Shown here: one piece after another, positions 14,593 through 22,118 of the stretch | Numbering within the stretch: position 1 is the stretch's first letter | How the letters are laid out: each line of letters starts with the position of its first letter | Source of the DNA: JBDTZF01 sp040005265 | Lineage (GTDB): Bacteria > Verrucomicrobiota > Verrucomicrobiia > Chthoniobacterales > UBA10450 | Length of the DNA: 27,841 nt | NCBI GenBank assembly: GCA_040005265.1 | Contig: JBDTZF010000021.1 | Span: 1-27,841 of the forward strand | Direction: 5' to 3' | Position numbers and translations under genes: made by a program | Notes under the pieces: generated by a model | The model's database searches: none | What the model was told of the DNA's origin: nothing | What the model saw: the letters and a program-made list of their open reading frames with translations, nothing else

Positions 14593-14987
14593 GTCAACGC
14601 GATGGCTTGGAAGGAGCTGATGACGTCGTCGGGTCCTTTTTCGGTGAAAAAGCTTTCGTAGTAGCCGGGGCCGAGATCCCAGTGCGGACCCTTGTAATAT
14701 TCATCCCGATAAAACCGCCAGACGCCGGTCACGATGATGATGCAGCTGATTCGGTCGTTCCAATAGTCACCGACGTAGTGGAAGCTCAGGTTCGTGCGGG
14801 CATATGTCCCGCCGAAGCCAATGTGATCGTACAGGACCAGTTCCGGCAGGCGCATGCTTTCCTTGCTCGGTTCCACTTGCTCTTTGCCGGCGGCGCTGGC
14901 GTGATAACTGAGCGAGCCCAGTTTCCATTTCATGTCGATTACACAGCCGTTATCCGGCGACAATTCAGTTTTTGGTATTTGTCTCAT
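14589..14987 (-). CDS. beta/gamma-crystallin-type protein
   Basis: This 132-residue protein has a beta/gamma-crystallin-like Greek-key domain from about residue 48 to 130. It opens with LPELVLYDHIGFGG, and the second motif is WRFYRDEYYKG, with aromatic and glycine spacing typical of the fold. Two putative calcium-binding signatures of the (N/D)(N/D)xx(S/T)S type are present: NDRISC (residues 77-82) and DDVISS (residues 120-125). No signal peptide is seen, so it appears cytoplasmic, although short export signals can be missed. In-frame codons extend up to 15116, but that would overlap glpX, so the ATG at 14987 is preferred; an ATG at 14933 is also possible. Its stop overlaps the start of the GT-C-like gene, forming an operon. 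Function unknown. Confidence 0.6.
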   Translation of the reverse strand: MRQIPKTELSPDNGCVIDMKWKLGSLSYHASAAGKEQVEPSKESMRLPELVLYDHIGFGGTYARTNLSFHYVGDYWNDRISCIIIVTGVWRFYRDEYYKGPHWDLGPGYYESFFTEKGPDDVISSFQAIALT

Positions 14988-15057
14988 AAGCGGGAAGGTT
15001 CGATGTCGATCTTGAACAACCCTCCGAGGGATGTCTAGCAGAGAGATTTTGGTCCAC

Positions 15058-16146
15058 TTAAATCGGGTGTTCGCGTTTGTCGGAGCGGAGCCGGATGGTT
15101 TTTGTGTGCAGGTCATGCCGGGCGCGGATGAAGCGCACCGTCTTGCTCTTGGCCCGCATCAGGATCGAATGGGTAATGGCGGTTGTGCCCTGTCCCCGGA
15201 CGCCGCGCAACAGCGCGCTGTCGCTGATCCCAGTTGCGCAAAAAACGATGTTTTTGCCGTGGGCGAGATCGTCGGCAAAGAAAATCCGGTCGAGATCTTT
15301 CTTGGAGCCCTCGTCGATTAATCTTTTGCGTTCCTTCTCGTCGCGCGTCCACATTTTGCACTGCATCTCCCCGCCGAGACACTTGATCCCCGCAGCTGCC
15401 AGCACGGCTTCGGGCGAACCACCGATTCCCATATAAAGATCGACATTACTCTCCGGCAACGAGGGCGCCATGGCCGCGGCGATATCACCATCGCCGATCA
15501 TGCGCACCGACGCGCCGGCCGCGCGGATTTGATCGACAATCTCTTTGTGCCGGGGCCGGTCGAGCATCATCACGTTCACGTCCTGCACGCGTTTTTCCAG
15601 TGCGCGCGCCACGATGGCGAGTGTCTCGGCAATGGGCGCTTCGAGGTTAAGCGAGTCGCCCCGTTTTTGCGTGTAATGGATCACATCCGGGCCGTAAGCG
15701 AGCTTGGACATGTAAAAGGATGGCACGTCGCGCAATGCAACCTTGATCCCTTCTTCCGGGCTCGCGGCGGCCATACAACTAATCGAGTTCGGCGCGCCCT
15801 TGGAAATATTCGTGGTGCCGTCGATTGGATCGATGGCGATATCGAACGGCGGTGAGCCGGGTAGCCAGGTCCCGAGTTGTTCGCCTTTGAAAATCCCCGG
15901 CGCATCGTCCTTGATCCCTTCGCCGATGACTACCTCGCCGCAGATGTTCATGAGATCGAACATGCCGCGCATCGCGTCGCAGGCGGCAGCATCGGCCGAT
16001 TCCTTATCGCCGCGGCCGAGCCAACGTAACGAATTGAGTGCCGCGGCTTCTGTTGCGCGCACGAAATCGAACTCAATAATGCGTTCGATGTCCTGGTAAT
16101 TTTGTTTCGGCAGCCGATGCGTCACGCGGCGCTCATCCTCACGCAT
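15058..16146 (-). CDS. glpX: class II fructose-1,6-bisphosphatase
   Basis: GlpX hydrolyses fructose-1,6-bisphosphate to fructose-6-phosphate in gluconeogenesis and in pentose/Calvin-type cycles. The 362-residue protein shows the family motifs: CGEVVIGEGIKDDAPGIF with metal-binding Glu, DIAIDPIDGTTNISKGAPNS with the metal-binding Asp residues, a MMLDRPRHKEIV segment, RMIGDGDIAAAM, GGSPEAVLAAAG and LGGEMQCKMW. The ATG at 16146 gives a normal length and a typical start (MREDERRVTHRLPKQNYQD), with no need for upstream extension. It lies upstream of the crystallin and GT-C genes on the same strand with a 70-bp gap, and downstream of the metal-domain porin gene by 50 bp. No regulatory site was seen. 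The gene looks intact. Confidence 0.94.
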   Translation of the reverse strand: MREDERRVTHRLPKQNYQDIERIIEFDFVRATEAAALNSLRWLGRGDKESADAAACDAMRGMFDLMNICGEVVIGEGIKDDAPGIFKGEQLGTWLPGSPPFDIAIDPIDGTTNISKGAPNSISCMAAASPEEGIKVALRDVPSFYMSKLAYGPDVIHYTQKRGDSLNLEAPIAETLAIVARALEKRVQDVNVMMLDRPRHKEIVDQIRAAGASVRMIGDGDIAAAMAPSLPESNVDLYMGIGGSPEAVLAAAGIKCLGGEMQCKMWTRDEKERKRLIDEGSKKDLDRIFFADDLAHGKNIVFCATGISDSALLRGVRGQGTTAITHSILMRAKSKTVRFIRARHDLHTKTIRLRSDKREHPI

Positions 16147-16196
16147 CTCGAACCCGATGACAAGCGTGCCGGAGAAAGGAATCGTCTCTCCGATCC

Positions 16197-17759
16197 CTAC
16201 CTTTCCATTCCGGTCACATTTTCTGTGTGGTGATGCTCGCCATGACGATGCAGCGAGGGGCGGACACGCAGGAAGATCTGGAAGCCATAGCCGACTCCAT
16301 CACTGCCGTAATATCGATCAAGACCACCCGGCCAGAAGTCCTGCGTCAGCTGGCCGCCGAGTCCGATGTCGATCTTGTTTCCATGCGAAAGATCGCGCAC
16401 ATAACCAACGGCCAGGGTATTCACCGCAAAAATCCTTCCGAAATCGCTGTTCTGCAGGACCAGTTCGTGCCCGGATTTCTCCACCCGCTCCCATCGCATA
16501 TAAACGGTGTCGCGGTCGCGCTGGTAATTTGATTCGAGCAGGAACGACTGAGTTTTCTCGCCACCGTCATTGTTCTTTCCCCAGACGAAACTGCTCGACC
16601 AGTTTTTATCGTCGCCGAGTGGCAGATTGTAAATCGCGGATGCGGTGGTGCGGTGCCGGTTCACGTTGGGATCGAGAGCTTCCGGGCTCGCGATGTAACC
16701 GTGCGAAACCTGGAGCGCGAGGTTCGGCGTAGGGTTCCAGGAAATGCGGCCGCTGTAAGAATCGAATCGGGGCCGGTCGAAATCATAACGCTGCTCGTCC
16801 GGTTCGCGCCCGGTGAAAACGCTGCCTTCGATTTTCATATTGCGCCATTGCAGCCCGGCGGTAGCGACGCCGAAGGTGATGTGCGTTGAATCCTGCCAGT
16901 GATGCCCGATTGGGACGTCCGGATTATCCATTGCCGATGCGCGATGCATGAACGCGGGCGGGCCCAGGGCCGGCTCGCCCGGATAACCAAAATAGATGTA
17001 ACCGCTAAAGTCGTTATTGAGCTTGTGTGAAAGAATGATCGACAACTCATCGAACAAATCGTGCGGATGCTGCCGATCATGTAGCGGTTTGTCGTGCCAG
17101 GTTTCGCCGCTTTGAAACAGAAGCGGATAACCGCGACCGCCCTCGGTGAGAAGATCGAGGCTCATCATCGCGTGCAAGCCGAGCTGCGTTGTGTCGTTGA
17201 AGGGATGCGAGTACATCGCCATAAACCAGTTCGGCGCGTCGATTCTGTCGTCGCCACGCCTTGTGCTCACATTTGTGTAACGCGGAAAGATTCCGCCGTG
17301 TAACATCAGCATGTCGTCGCCGAGCATTTGCATGTGACCGTACATTGGTGACGAGTCTGGGGCCCATGCGGTTCCCGAACTTTCCCGGCTCATCGGGTCG
17401 GCGATGTTGACCGAAGATTGCATCGACATCGACATTTCGTCGTGGTTGCGATCGTCGGGCCGCTGCGGCAACGCCATCCCATTCGCGTCATGCATCCCGT
17501 GGTTCGCATGCCCGGCGTGATCTTCTGCCTTGGGCGATGAGCGCTTGCTTTCTTTAACAGGCACCAGCGTCATTCCGCACTTGGGACATTCTCCCGGTTT
17601 GTCCGTCACCACTTCCGAATGCATCGGGCAGGTGTATTTCTGGGCGGCTGGAGCGGGTGCCGAAAGCGAAATGCTCGGCTGCTGCATGGTCTGGCCGAAC
17701 ATGACGTTTGTCATGCTCATTGCGGTAAAGACCGATAATACTATGATTTTTCTCGTCAT
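16197..17759 (-). CDS. outer-membrane barrel-like protein with N-terminal heavy-metal-binding (HMBD) domain
   Basis: This 520-residue exported protein starts with a signal peptide (MTRKIIVLSVFTAMSMTNVM, cut near FGQ). Residues 42-67 form a heavy-metal-binding domain: YTCPMH, then CPKCGM (Cys44, His47, Cys58, Cys61), the type found in copper-handling proteins. A Met/His-rich linker follows (HAGHANHGMHDANGM; MYGHMQMLGDDMLMLHGG). The rest, about residues 150-510, has alternating strand patterns with aromatic residues, as in porin-like barrels (GYIYFGYPGEPALGPPAF, HWQDSTHITFGVATAGLQW), and ends in a His-rich tail. Copper or silver tolerance is the likely theme, by composition and fusion, not by proof. 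A TAATTT lies 6 bases before the ATG. The upstream gap holds REP-like elements. Confidence 0.7.
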   Translation of the reverse strand: MTRKIIVLSVFTAMSMTNVMFGQTMQQPSISLSAPAPAAQKYTCPMHSEVVTDKPGECPKCGMTLVPVKESKRSSPKAEDHAGHANHGMHDANGMALPQRPDDRNHDEMSMSMQSSVNIADPMSRESSGTAWAPDSSPMYGHMQMLGDDMLMLHGGIFPRYTNVSTRRGDDRIDAPNWFMAMYSHPFNDTTQLGLHAMMSLDLLTEGGRGYPLLFQSGETWHDKPLHDRQHPHDLFDELSIILSHKLNNDFSGYIYFGYPGEPALGPPAFMHRASAMDNPDVPIGHHWQDSTHITFGVATAGLQWRNMKIEGSVFTGREPDEQRYDFDRPRFDSYSGRISWNPTPNLALQVSHGYIASPEALDPNVNRHRTTASAIYNLPLGDDKNWSSSFVWGKNNDGGEKTQSFLLESNYQRDRDTVYMRWERVEKSGHELVLQNSDFGRIFAVNTLAVGYVRDLSHGNKIDIGLGGQLTQDFWPGGLDRYYGSDGVGYGFQIFLRVRPSLHRHGEHHHTENVTGMER

Positions 17760-17765
17760 TATTTG

Positions 17766-17771
17766 AAATTA
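17766..17771 (-). promoter_or_regulatory. candidate -10 element of the HMBD/porin gene (leaderless geometry)
   Basis: TAATTT on the minus strand ends exactly 6 bases before the ATG at 17759. No Shine-Dalgarno sequence is visible, and the -35 region (CCCACA) is poor. Confidence 0.35.
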
Positions 17772-17849
17772 GTTAGGGCAAAAAGGTTTGTGGGCTAATC
17801 GCGCGGTGCATGAAGGCAGCCAAAGCGGTTCTGCGATCTGGCGTAGTGT

Positions 17850-17872
17850 CGGGCCTGTCGCCCGCTTTTACA
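17850..17872. repeat. REP-like hairpin element, variant copy
   Basis: A 5-bp stem CGGGC/GCCCG encloses a 5-base loop (CTGTC) and is followed by CTTTTACA. It shares the stem, 5-base loop and pyrimidine-TACA layout of the unit that starts 5 bases further on. It may be a diverged or differently typed member of the same repeat family. Confidence 0.45.
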
Positions 17873-17877
17873 AAAAA

Positions 17878-17902
17878 TGCGGCTGACACAGCCGCCTCTA
17901 CA
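17878..17902. repeat. REP-like hairpin element, copy 2
   Basis: A 6-bp stem GCGGCT/AGCCGC encloses the loop GACAC and is followed by CTCTACA. It matches copy 1 at 1466-1490 in 22 of 25 positions, and the change from a C-G to a T-A closing pair preserves the stem, which points to selection on the hairpin. It abuts the end of the frameshifted gene. Confidence 0.6.
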
Positions 17903-17903
17903 C

Positions 17904-18298
17904 CTAAGCCGAGACCGGCGGGGCGTGAGCGAGAATGCTCCGCTGCAAAGTCAATTCAGCGAATGAATGCGCACCCGGAGGTCCAGTCCCGAGCAACAGC
18001 GGAGCGACGTTGTGTCGTACCGGTTGCTGAATTTCTTCAAGGCGAAGATCGACACCGGAAAACTTCGCGTCATCACGGGTCCACGACTTCACAGAAGTCG
18101 CCACCAATGCGCGCAAAATCTTGCAGCACTGGATCCCTGCTGGCTGCCCTTTTGGTTTCTCGGATTTGGAAGGAAACGGGCACTCGCTCTGGCTTGCATT
18201 GTCGTTGTAGCGATCGCGGCGAGCGCGCAGTGATTCGAGATCGCGAGCCAGGAAAAAATGAGGAGCGTGACAACCAGGCAATGCGCGCTCGCTTTCAT
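17904..18298 (-). pseudogene. frameshifted small exported Cys-containing protein
   Basis: Two reading frames together spell one protein of about 131 residues. The first frame starts at the ATG at 18298 with a signal-like segment (HCLVVTLLIFSWLAIS) followed by NHCALAAIATTTMQA. The second frame continues with SQSECPFPSKSEKPKG, then IQCCKILRALVATSVK, and ends at 17904 with HAPPVSA. Restoring one base near 18195-18205 joins the frames, and the span of 395 bases fits a one-base loss from 396. The residues NHCAL, CPF and IQCCK suggest a small periplasmic metal- or redox-related protein, a guess from cysteine content and neighbours. It lies 34 bp past the MFS exporter. A real mutation and an assembly or sequencing error cannot be told apart here. 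Confidence 0.6.
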
Positions 18299-18332
18299 TC
18301 CGCCTGTCCCATCGCGCAGGGGGCGCGACTGC

Positions 18333-19643
18333 TCAAATGTTTTCGTTCGGCGGATCGACCAGTGGCGGGACGGTGCCGGATGCCACAGCTTCCGGGGACA
18401 CAAAATCGGAAGGCTCGACTGGAGTTCTCGATGGTCCCGGCACCGGGTCTTGCTTGATACGGGTGGACATTAGCATCGCGCTGAAGAGCAAAGCCGCCGC
18501 CAGAAAATAAGGTGCGCCTGGCAAATGGATGGAATGTTTCGGGTTGATGAACCAGGCGAACACCTGCGAGAACAGAACCGGACCGATGATGAACGTGATC
18601 GAGCGCAGGCTTTGGATCGCGCCCTGGAGCTCGCCTTGCTCCCGCTCACTGACCCGATGCGTCATCATACTTTGCGCAGCGGGCATGGAAATGTTCCAAA
18701 GGGAAATAATCGGAATAGAAGCAAACAACCACGCCCCCGTCCTGGCGAGGCCGGCCATGAACATGCCGCTCGCCCCGAAAAACTGCCCGATGTAAAGCGT
18801 GCGCTTCTCGCCAAATCGTTTCACCATTCGACCCGTTAGGCCTCCGGAAATAACGGCGGTGACGATGCCGACGACCATGAGTGAGAGACCGATGGTCAAC
18901 TGATTCCAAGCGTAACGGTAGATGCCGTAGAGCGCCCAAACACTGAAGACATTGTGCGCGACGTAGGCGAGAAATTGAATGGTGGCGAGTCGCCAAAGCT
19001 CTGGATGCGACCGCAAGAGCACCAGCGACCCGACGGGATTGGCCCGGGTTAAGGCGAACTTCTGTCGCTTCTCGGGTGGAAGCGATTCAGGCACAAAAAA
19101 GTAACCCCAGCACCAATTCGTCAGGCTCAATCCGGCTGCGACCCAAAAGGCGAGGTGCGGATTGATGTTACTCAGTAAGCCGCCGATCGCCGGGCCAAAT
19201 GCGAAGCCGACACCAAATGCCACCCCGATCATTCCGAACGCTGCCGCGCGTTTTTCCTTCGGCGTGACGTCGGAGATGTACGCCATCGCAGTCGGGATAC
19301 TCGAAGTAGTGATGCCGGAAATGATTCGCCCGAGAAATAACCAGCCGATCGTCGGCGCCATCGCCATGACGACGTAGTCGAGACCGAGTCCAAGGTTCGA
19401 CAGCAGAATCACCGGCCGGCGCCCGAAACGGTCCGACAAGATCCCGAGCACCGGCGAAAAGAAAAACTGCATCAACGCGAAGACCAGCGCGAACCAGCCA
19501 TTCCAGTTGGCTGCGCCGGTCATGCTGCCGCCGAGAAAATCGAGAATCAATTTCGGCAAAACCGGGATAATCAATCCCATCGCCAGAATGTCGAGCGTGA
19601 CCGTAACGAAAATAAAAACGACAGCTGCCCGGCGGTTTTTCAT
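18333..19643 (-). CDS. MFS transporter, TetA-like (DHA1 family) multidrug/efflux exporter
   Basis: This 436-residue inner-membrane protein has the twelve hydrophobic segments of the major facilitator superfamily. Motif A between helices 2 and 3 is complete: GILSDRFGRRPVILLSN. The antiporter motif C glycines lie in helix 5 (GVAFGVGFAFGPAIGG). The first helix starts VFIFVTVTLDILAMGLIIPV, which is the pattern of TetA and related DHA1 drug:H+ antiporters. The tail after residue about 400 is soluble and Pro-rich. The substrate is not readable from sequence, and tetracycline resistance should not be assumed. It is followed by the frameshifted Cys-containing gene and the HMBD/porin gene on the same strand, and divergent from the SET gene (58-bp gap). 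No local regulator gene is seen. Confidence 0.88.
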   Translation of the reverse strand: MKNRRAAVVFIFVTVTLDILAMGLIIPVLPKLILDFLGGSMTGAANWNGWFALVFALMQFFFSPVLGILSDRFGRRPVILLSNLGLGLDYVVMAMAPTIGWLFLGRIISGITTSSIPTAMAYISDVTPKEKRAAAFGMIGVAFGVGFAFGPAIGGLLSNINPHLAFWVAAGLSLTNWCWGYFFVPESLPPEKRQKFALTRANPVGSLVLLRSHPELWRLATIQFLAYVAHNVFSVWALYGIYRYAWNQLTIGLSLMVVGIVTAVISGGLTGRMVKRFGEKRTLYIGQFFGASGMFMAGLARTGAWLFASIPIISLWNISMPAAQSMMTHRVSEREQGELQGAIQSLRSITFIIGPVLFSQVFAWFINPKHSIHLPGAPYFLAAALLFSAMLMSTRIKQDPVPGPSRTPVEPSDFVSPEAVASGTVPPLVDPPNENI

Positions 19644-19701
19644 CTAAAATTATTGTTATGATTGCTTGTCAGAGGCCCCGTGTCACACATCACTTCTTCA
19701 C

Positions 19702-20220
19702 ATGATGCAGCTCTCCTATCGCTCGCCTAAAACTGAAGTGCGCGAAAGCAAGATCCACGGGCGTGGATTATTTGCCACGGCGAGGATCGACAAGGATGAG
19801 GTCGTGGTCGTGAAAGGCGGACACATTGTGGATCGCGAAACGTTGCGGCGCGAGATTACGCCGCTGCTCGGTCCGGTGGAAATCCAGATCGATGAGAATC
19901 TGTTCATCGCGCCGGTGACCGAGACCGAGCGCGAGTTGTCGATGTTGTACTCAAATCATTCCTGCGATCCGAACCTCGGTATGCGCGGCGAGATTACATT
20001 CGTGGCGATGCGGAACATTGAGTCCGGCGAAGAACTCACCCACGATTGGGCCACCACGGATGACGATGAATACTCCGTTGAATGCAAATGCGGCGCGCCG
20101 ATTTGCCGACGGCTTCTTACGGGCAAAGATTGGCAGCGTCCGGAATTGCAACAACGTTACGCGGGATATTTCTCTGCCTATCTGGTTCGGAAGATCGCGG
20201 CAGGGCGATCGTCGCCTTGA
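19702..20220 (+). CDS. SET-domain protein-lysine methyltransferase
   Basis: This 172-residue protein is a minimal SET methyltransferase, which moves a methyl group from S-adenosylmethionine to lysine side chains. The SET N-terminal motif is present (KIHGRGLFATARIDKDEVV), the core pseudo-knot pair is NHSCDPNLGMRG and SGEELTHDW, and a post-SET zinc cluster follows (CKCGAPICRR). The start is taken at the ATG at 19702; the next codon is also ATG, and the TTG at 19666 adds residues that resemble no domain. It has no signal peptide. It stands alone, divergent from the MFS gene. The target is unknown; ribosomal proteins, chromatin-like proteins or host factors are all conceivable. The small size and complete motif set support a functional enzyme. 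Confidence 0.85.
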   Translation: MMQLSYRSPKTEVRESKIHGRGLFATARIDKDEVVVVKGGHIVDRETLRREITPLLGPVEIQIDENLFIAPVTETERELSMLYSNHSCDPNLGMRGEITFVAMRNIESGEELTHDWATTDDDEYSVECKCGAPICRRLLTGKDWQRPELQQRYAGYFSAYLVRKIAAGRSSP

Positions 20221-20238
20221 TTCGATCCTGGCCGGTGT

Positions 20239-20478
20239 CTAAGGCACCTTTAGCTCAGTCTCTTTCGGAGACTTCACGACGGCATTGAGTTCCTGGAGCA
20301 CGCGGTCCACCCGGGGATTGATCGGTGTCTCCAAGAGGCGCTTTTGCTCGTCACTCAGCGAGATTTCGCGGAGGGCGGGTAAGGGCGGTGGGCGGGGAGG
20401 CGTTTCCGCGACTTTGACGGGCGGAGGCGTTTTCTCAGCCGTCTCTGGCGGCGAACCGCCTTTTCGAAAGAGCTTCAT
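20239..20478 (-). CDS. small Pro-rich hypothetical protein
   Basis: This 79-residue protein starts at an ATG and has no recognised domain. The N-terminal 35 residues are rich in Pro, Lys and Glu (FRKGGSPPETAEKTPPPVKV). The C-terminal half is likely helical (LREISLSDEQKRLLETPI, then RVDRVLQELNAVV). It has no signal peptide, and its stop is 18 bp from the convergent SET gene's stop. It was kept as a gene because the frame is clean and the opposite strand offers no better reading. Function unknown. Confidence 0.5.
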   Translation of the reverse strand: MKLFRKGGSPPETAEKTPPPVKVAETPPRPPPLPALREISLSDEQKRLLETPINPRVDRVLQELNAVVKSPKETELKVP

Positions 20479-20587
20479 AACCCAAGCAGGTAGTGGAATT
20501 TAAGCTTGTCCTGTGCCATTCGGCGGGCGGATCGGCTTGACCCGCCGCCCTCGATTGGCATTATCAAGGAGGCCAGACGTCTTACCT

Positions 20588-21247
20588 ATGAGCAAATCCT
20601 ACTTCCCAACCGAACGCGCCGGGCAAATCGATTGGCATAATAACTTTGCGATGGAATTCCCGAAAGTCGGGGACAAGCTCGGTTTCAGTCAGGCGGAGAT
20701 CGCTAATGCGGTCAACGATTCAAAATATGCAGCATACCTTCTAAAGACCTTGGGTCCTGAGATCGATTCCGATCCTGGACACGCCGCCCACGCCGTTTTG
20801 GAAGGACAAACCTCCGGCGAGTTTGTCGATCTGGCCGTGAAGGGGGCACCTGAAGCTGTGCGTCCCGGCATCGATACCCGGCGTCAGGCGCGCGCCGAAC
20901 GAATGAAATTGCATTCGAGTTTCACCGAAGCGATCGGCAAACAATTGCGCGTTGTTCCGAGCGCAAAATTGGACCCGAAGAAATACAAGGCCGAACTCGG
21001 GGTCGCGCGCCGGACCGGCAATTATGTAACGATTCCATTTCGCAAAGCCGGCGGGGAAGTGAGTGGCATCAACCTTTACCGGCAGTGCAAAGGCGAAAAG
21101 GCTGCGCAAAAAGTCGGGTTTTTCTTTCGCACACCGGCGATCGACACTAGCGCGCGACCGGCTCACGATTGCGCCTACACGGCTCGCGCTGTCGTTGATG
21201 GCAACGAAATCGGGCAAGCGAGCGACGCGGTGACGGTGGCTGGTTGA
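20588..21247 (+). CDS. hypothetical protein, two-part architecture
   Basis: This 219-residue protein is not recognised. The first 45 residues read as a helical segment (AGQIDWHNNFAMEFPKVGDK) of a kind I recall from several soil-bacterial hypothetical proteins; this is memory, not a search. A helical middle follows (AHAVLEGQTSGEFVDLAVKG). The last 60 residues look beta-rich and domain-like (KAGGEVSGINLYRQCKG, then CAYTARAVVDGNEIGQASDA), possibly a fibronectin-like strand set. The GTG at 20513 would add 25 residues but is disfavoured; the ATG at 20588 is chosen, with AAGGAGG at 20566-20572, whose 15-base spacing is long. It has no signal peptide and stands alone. Confidence 0.6.
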   Translation: MSKSYFPTERAGQIDWHNNFAMEFPKVGDKLGFSQAEIANAVNDSKYAAYLLKTLGPEIDSDPGHAAHAVLEGQTSGEFVDLAVKGAPEAVRPGIDTRRQARAERMKLHSSFTEAIGKQLRVVPSAKLDPKKYKAELGVARRTGNYVTIPFRKAGGEVSGINLYRQCKGEKAAQKVGFFFRTPAIDTSARPAHDCAYTARAVVDGNEIGQASDAVTVAG

Positions 21248-21322
21248 TCGCCCGCTCAGCTGTTGCGGGATCCGACGATGTACGAGCGTCGAAAGAATTG
21301 ACTGCTGCGCCCAGCTGAATTC

Positions 21323-21628
21323 TTGAGACGTGTCGGGAGACACGGCCTCGTCGCCTTGGGCATTTTGATTCTCGGTCTCGGAATTGGCGTTCTTGGTTAT
21401 CATTGCATAGCGCATTTGAGCTGGGTTGACTCGCTTTTGAACGCGTCGATGATTCTCGGCGGGATGGGCCCGGTCGATCCGCTGTCGACGACAGCGGCGA
21501 AAATCTTCGCCTCATTTTACGCGTTGTTTTCTGGCCTCGCTTTTATCGGCATCGTTTCGTTGTTGCTCGCGCCGTTTGTGCATCGTTTGTTGCATCGCTT
21601 TTACACCGACATTAATGCATCAAAATGA
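21323..21628 (+). CDS. small two-helix membrane protein
   Basis: This 101-residue protein has two hydrophobic segments: GLVALGILILGLGIGVLGYH near the start and IASFYALFSGLAFIGIVSLL-like residues about 62-85. Between them lies a loop with LGGMGPVDPLSTTAAK, and the end is basic (VHRLLHRFY). The layout is reminiscent of two-transmembrane channel-like proteins, but no filter motif is present. Its only useful start is TTG at 21323, with an in-frame TGA upstream at 21299-21301. It overlaps the lipoprotein gene by 4 bases, so the two are one unit. Function unknown. Confidence 0.55.
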   Translation: MRRVGRHGLVALGILILGLGIGVLGYHCIAHLSWVDSLLNASMILGGMGPVDPLSTTAAKIFASFYALFSGLAFIGIVSLLLAPFVHRLLHRFYTDINASK

Positions 21629-21999
21629 AACCGTTTGATCGACATTCGTTTTTGAGCGCAATCGCAGTGGTCGCTCTTGCCAGTTGTTCGCAACCCGAGA
21701 GGTTGGCGGCGCCGGGGAAGGCGGCGTCCGCCGGCTCGCCAGTTTCCGCCGTAGGCAAAGTTACTCTCCATGCCGGGCAGCCTTGCGCCTCCCCAATCAT
21801 GTTCGATTTCCGAATTACGGGTGCGCGCACGACGGTTCAGCTTGGAGCGCCGATGAGTGAGACCCGATTACTTACCGACGCGGCGAATCGCAATCGACGC
21901 GTCCGTATTTGGGGCAACTGGCGGCATGGCCGGGAACCGGGTTGCAACTACATCAACATCACCAGGGTTGAGCCTCTTTCGATAGCGGCAATGTTCTAA
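21625..21999 (+). CDS. putative lipoprotein
   Basis: This 124-residue protein carries a lipobox: SAIAVVALASCSQ, with Cys21 as the predicted lipidated residue after a hydrophobic run. The mature part is small, with two later cysteines (GQPCASPIMF and EPGCNYINIT) that could pair, and no known domain. It starts inside the previous gene's TGA (ATGA overlap), so it is co-expressed with the two-helix membrane protein. Its stop is followed by a 123-bp leader region of the TerC gene. Function unknown. Confidence 0.6.
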   Translation: MKPFDRHSFLSAIAVVALASCSQPERLAAPGKAASAGSPVSAVGKVTLHAGQPCASPIMFDFRITGARTTVQLGAPMSETRLLTDAANRNRRVRIWGNWRHGREPGCNYINITRVEPLSIAAMF

Positions 22000-22010
22000 C
22001 CGGGGACAAA

Positions 22011-22044
22011 CTCGCGCTGGCGTTTCCAAAACAGGAGGCGCGAG
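22011..22044 (+). promoter_or_regulatory. inverted repeat in the terC leader (distal)
   Basis: CTCGCGC (22011-22017) and GCGCGAG (22038-22044) form a 7-bp stem with a 20-base loop, 11 bases past the lipoprotein stop. No T-run follows, so it could be a weak terminator or part of the TerC leader structure. Confidence 0.3.
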
Positions 22045-22089
22045 GGACACTGACGGGCGCAGAACGCGTGCGAATGGCTTCGTCTGGGC

Positions 22090-22118
22090 TAGCCTTTGTA
22101 TCTCAACTGGAAAGGCTA
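22090..22118 (+). promoter_or_regulatory. hairpin overlapping the Shine-Dalgarno site of the TerC gene
   Basis: TAGCCTTT (22090-22097) and AAAGGCTA (22111-22118) form a perfect 8-bp stem with a 13-base loop. The GGAAAGG site (22109-22115) lies largely in its 3' arm, 7 bases before the ATG at 22123, so folding would hide the ribosome site. Control by ions or proteins is inference. Confidence 0.4.

Noticed and set aside
14995..15050. Terminator after glpX
   Set aside because: Only a short CCCT/AGGG hairpin with a 3-base loop is present and no T-run follows.
15059..15116. Extended start of the crystallin gene inside glpX
   Set aside because: It would overlap the conserved end of glpX by about 60 bases, and the added residues carry no signal peptide or domain.
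19644..19701. Promoters for the MFS and SET genes in the divergent gap
   Set aside because: TATGAT (19657-19662) is a fair -10 for the SET gene, but no -35 at a normal distance was found, and the minus-strand candidates have wrong spacing.
20741..21415. 224-codon minus-strand frame
   Set aside because: It runs antisense to two plus-strand genes with better starts and shows no domain.
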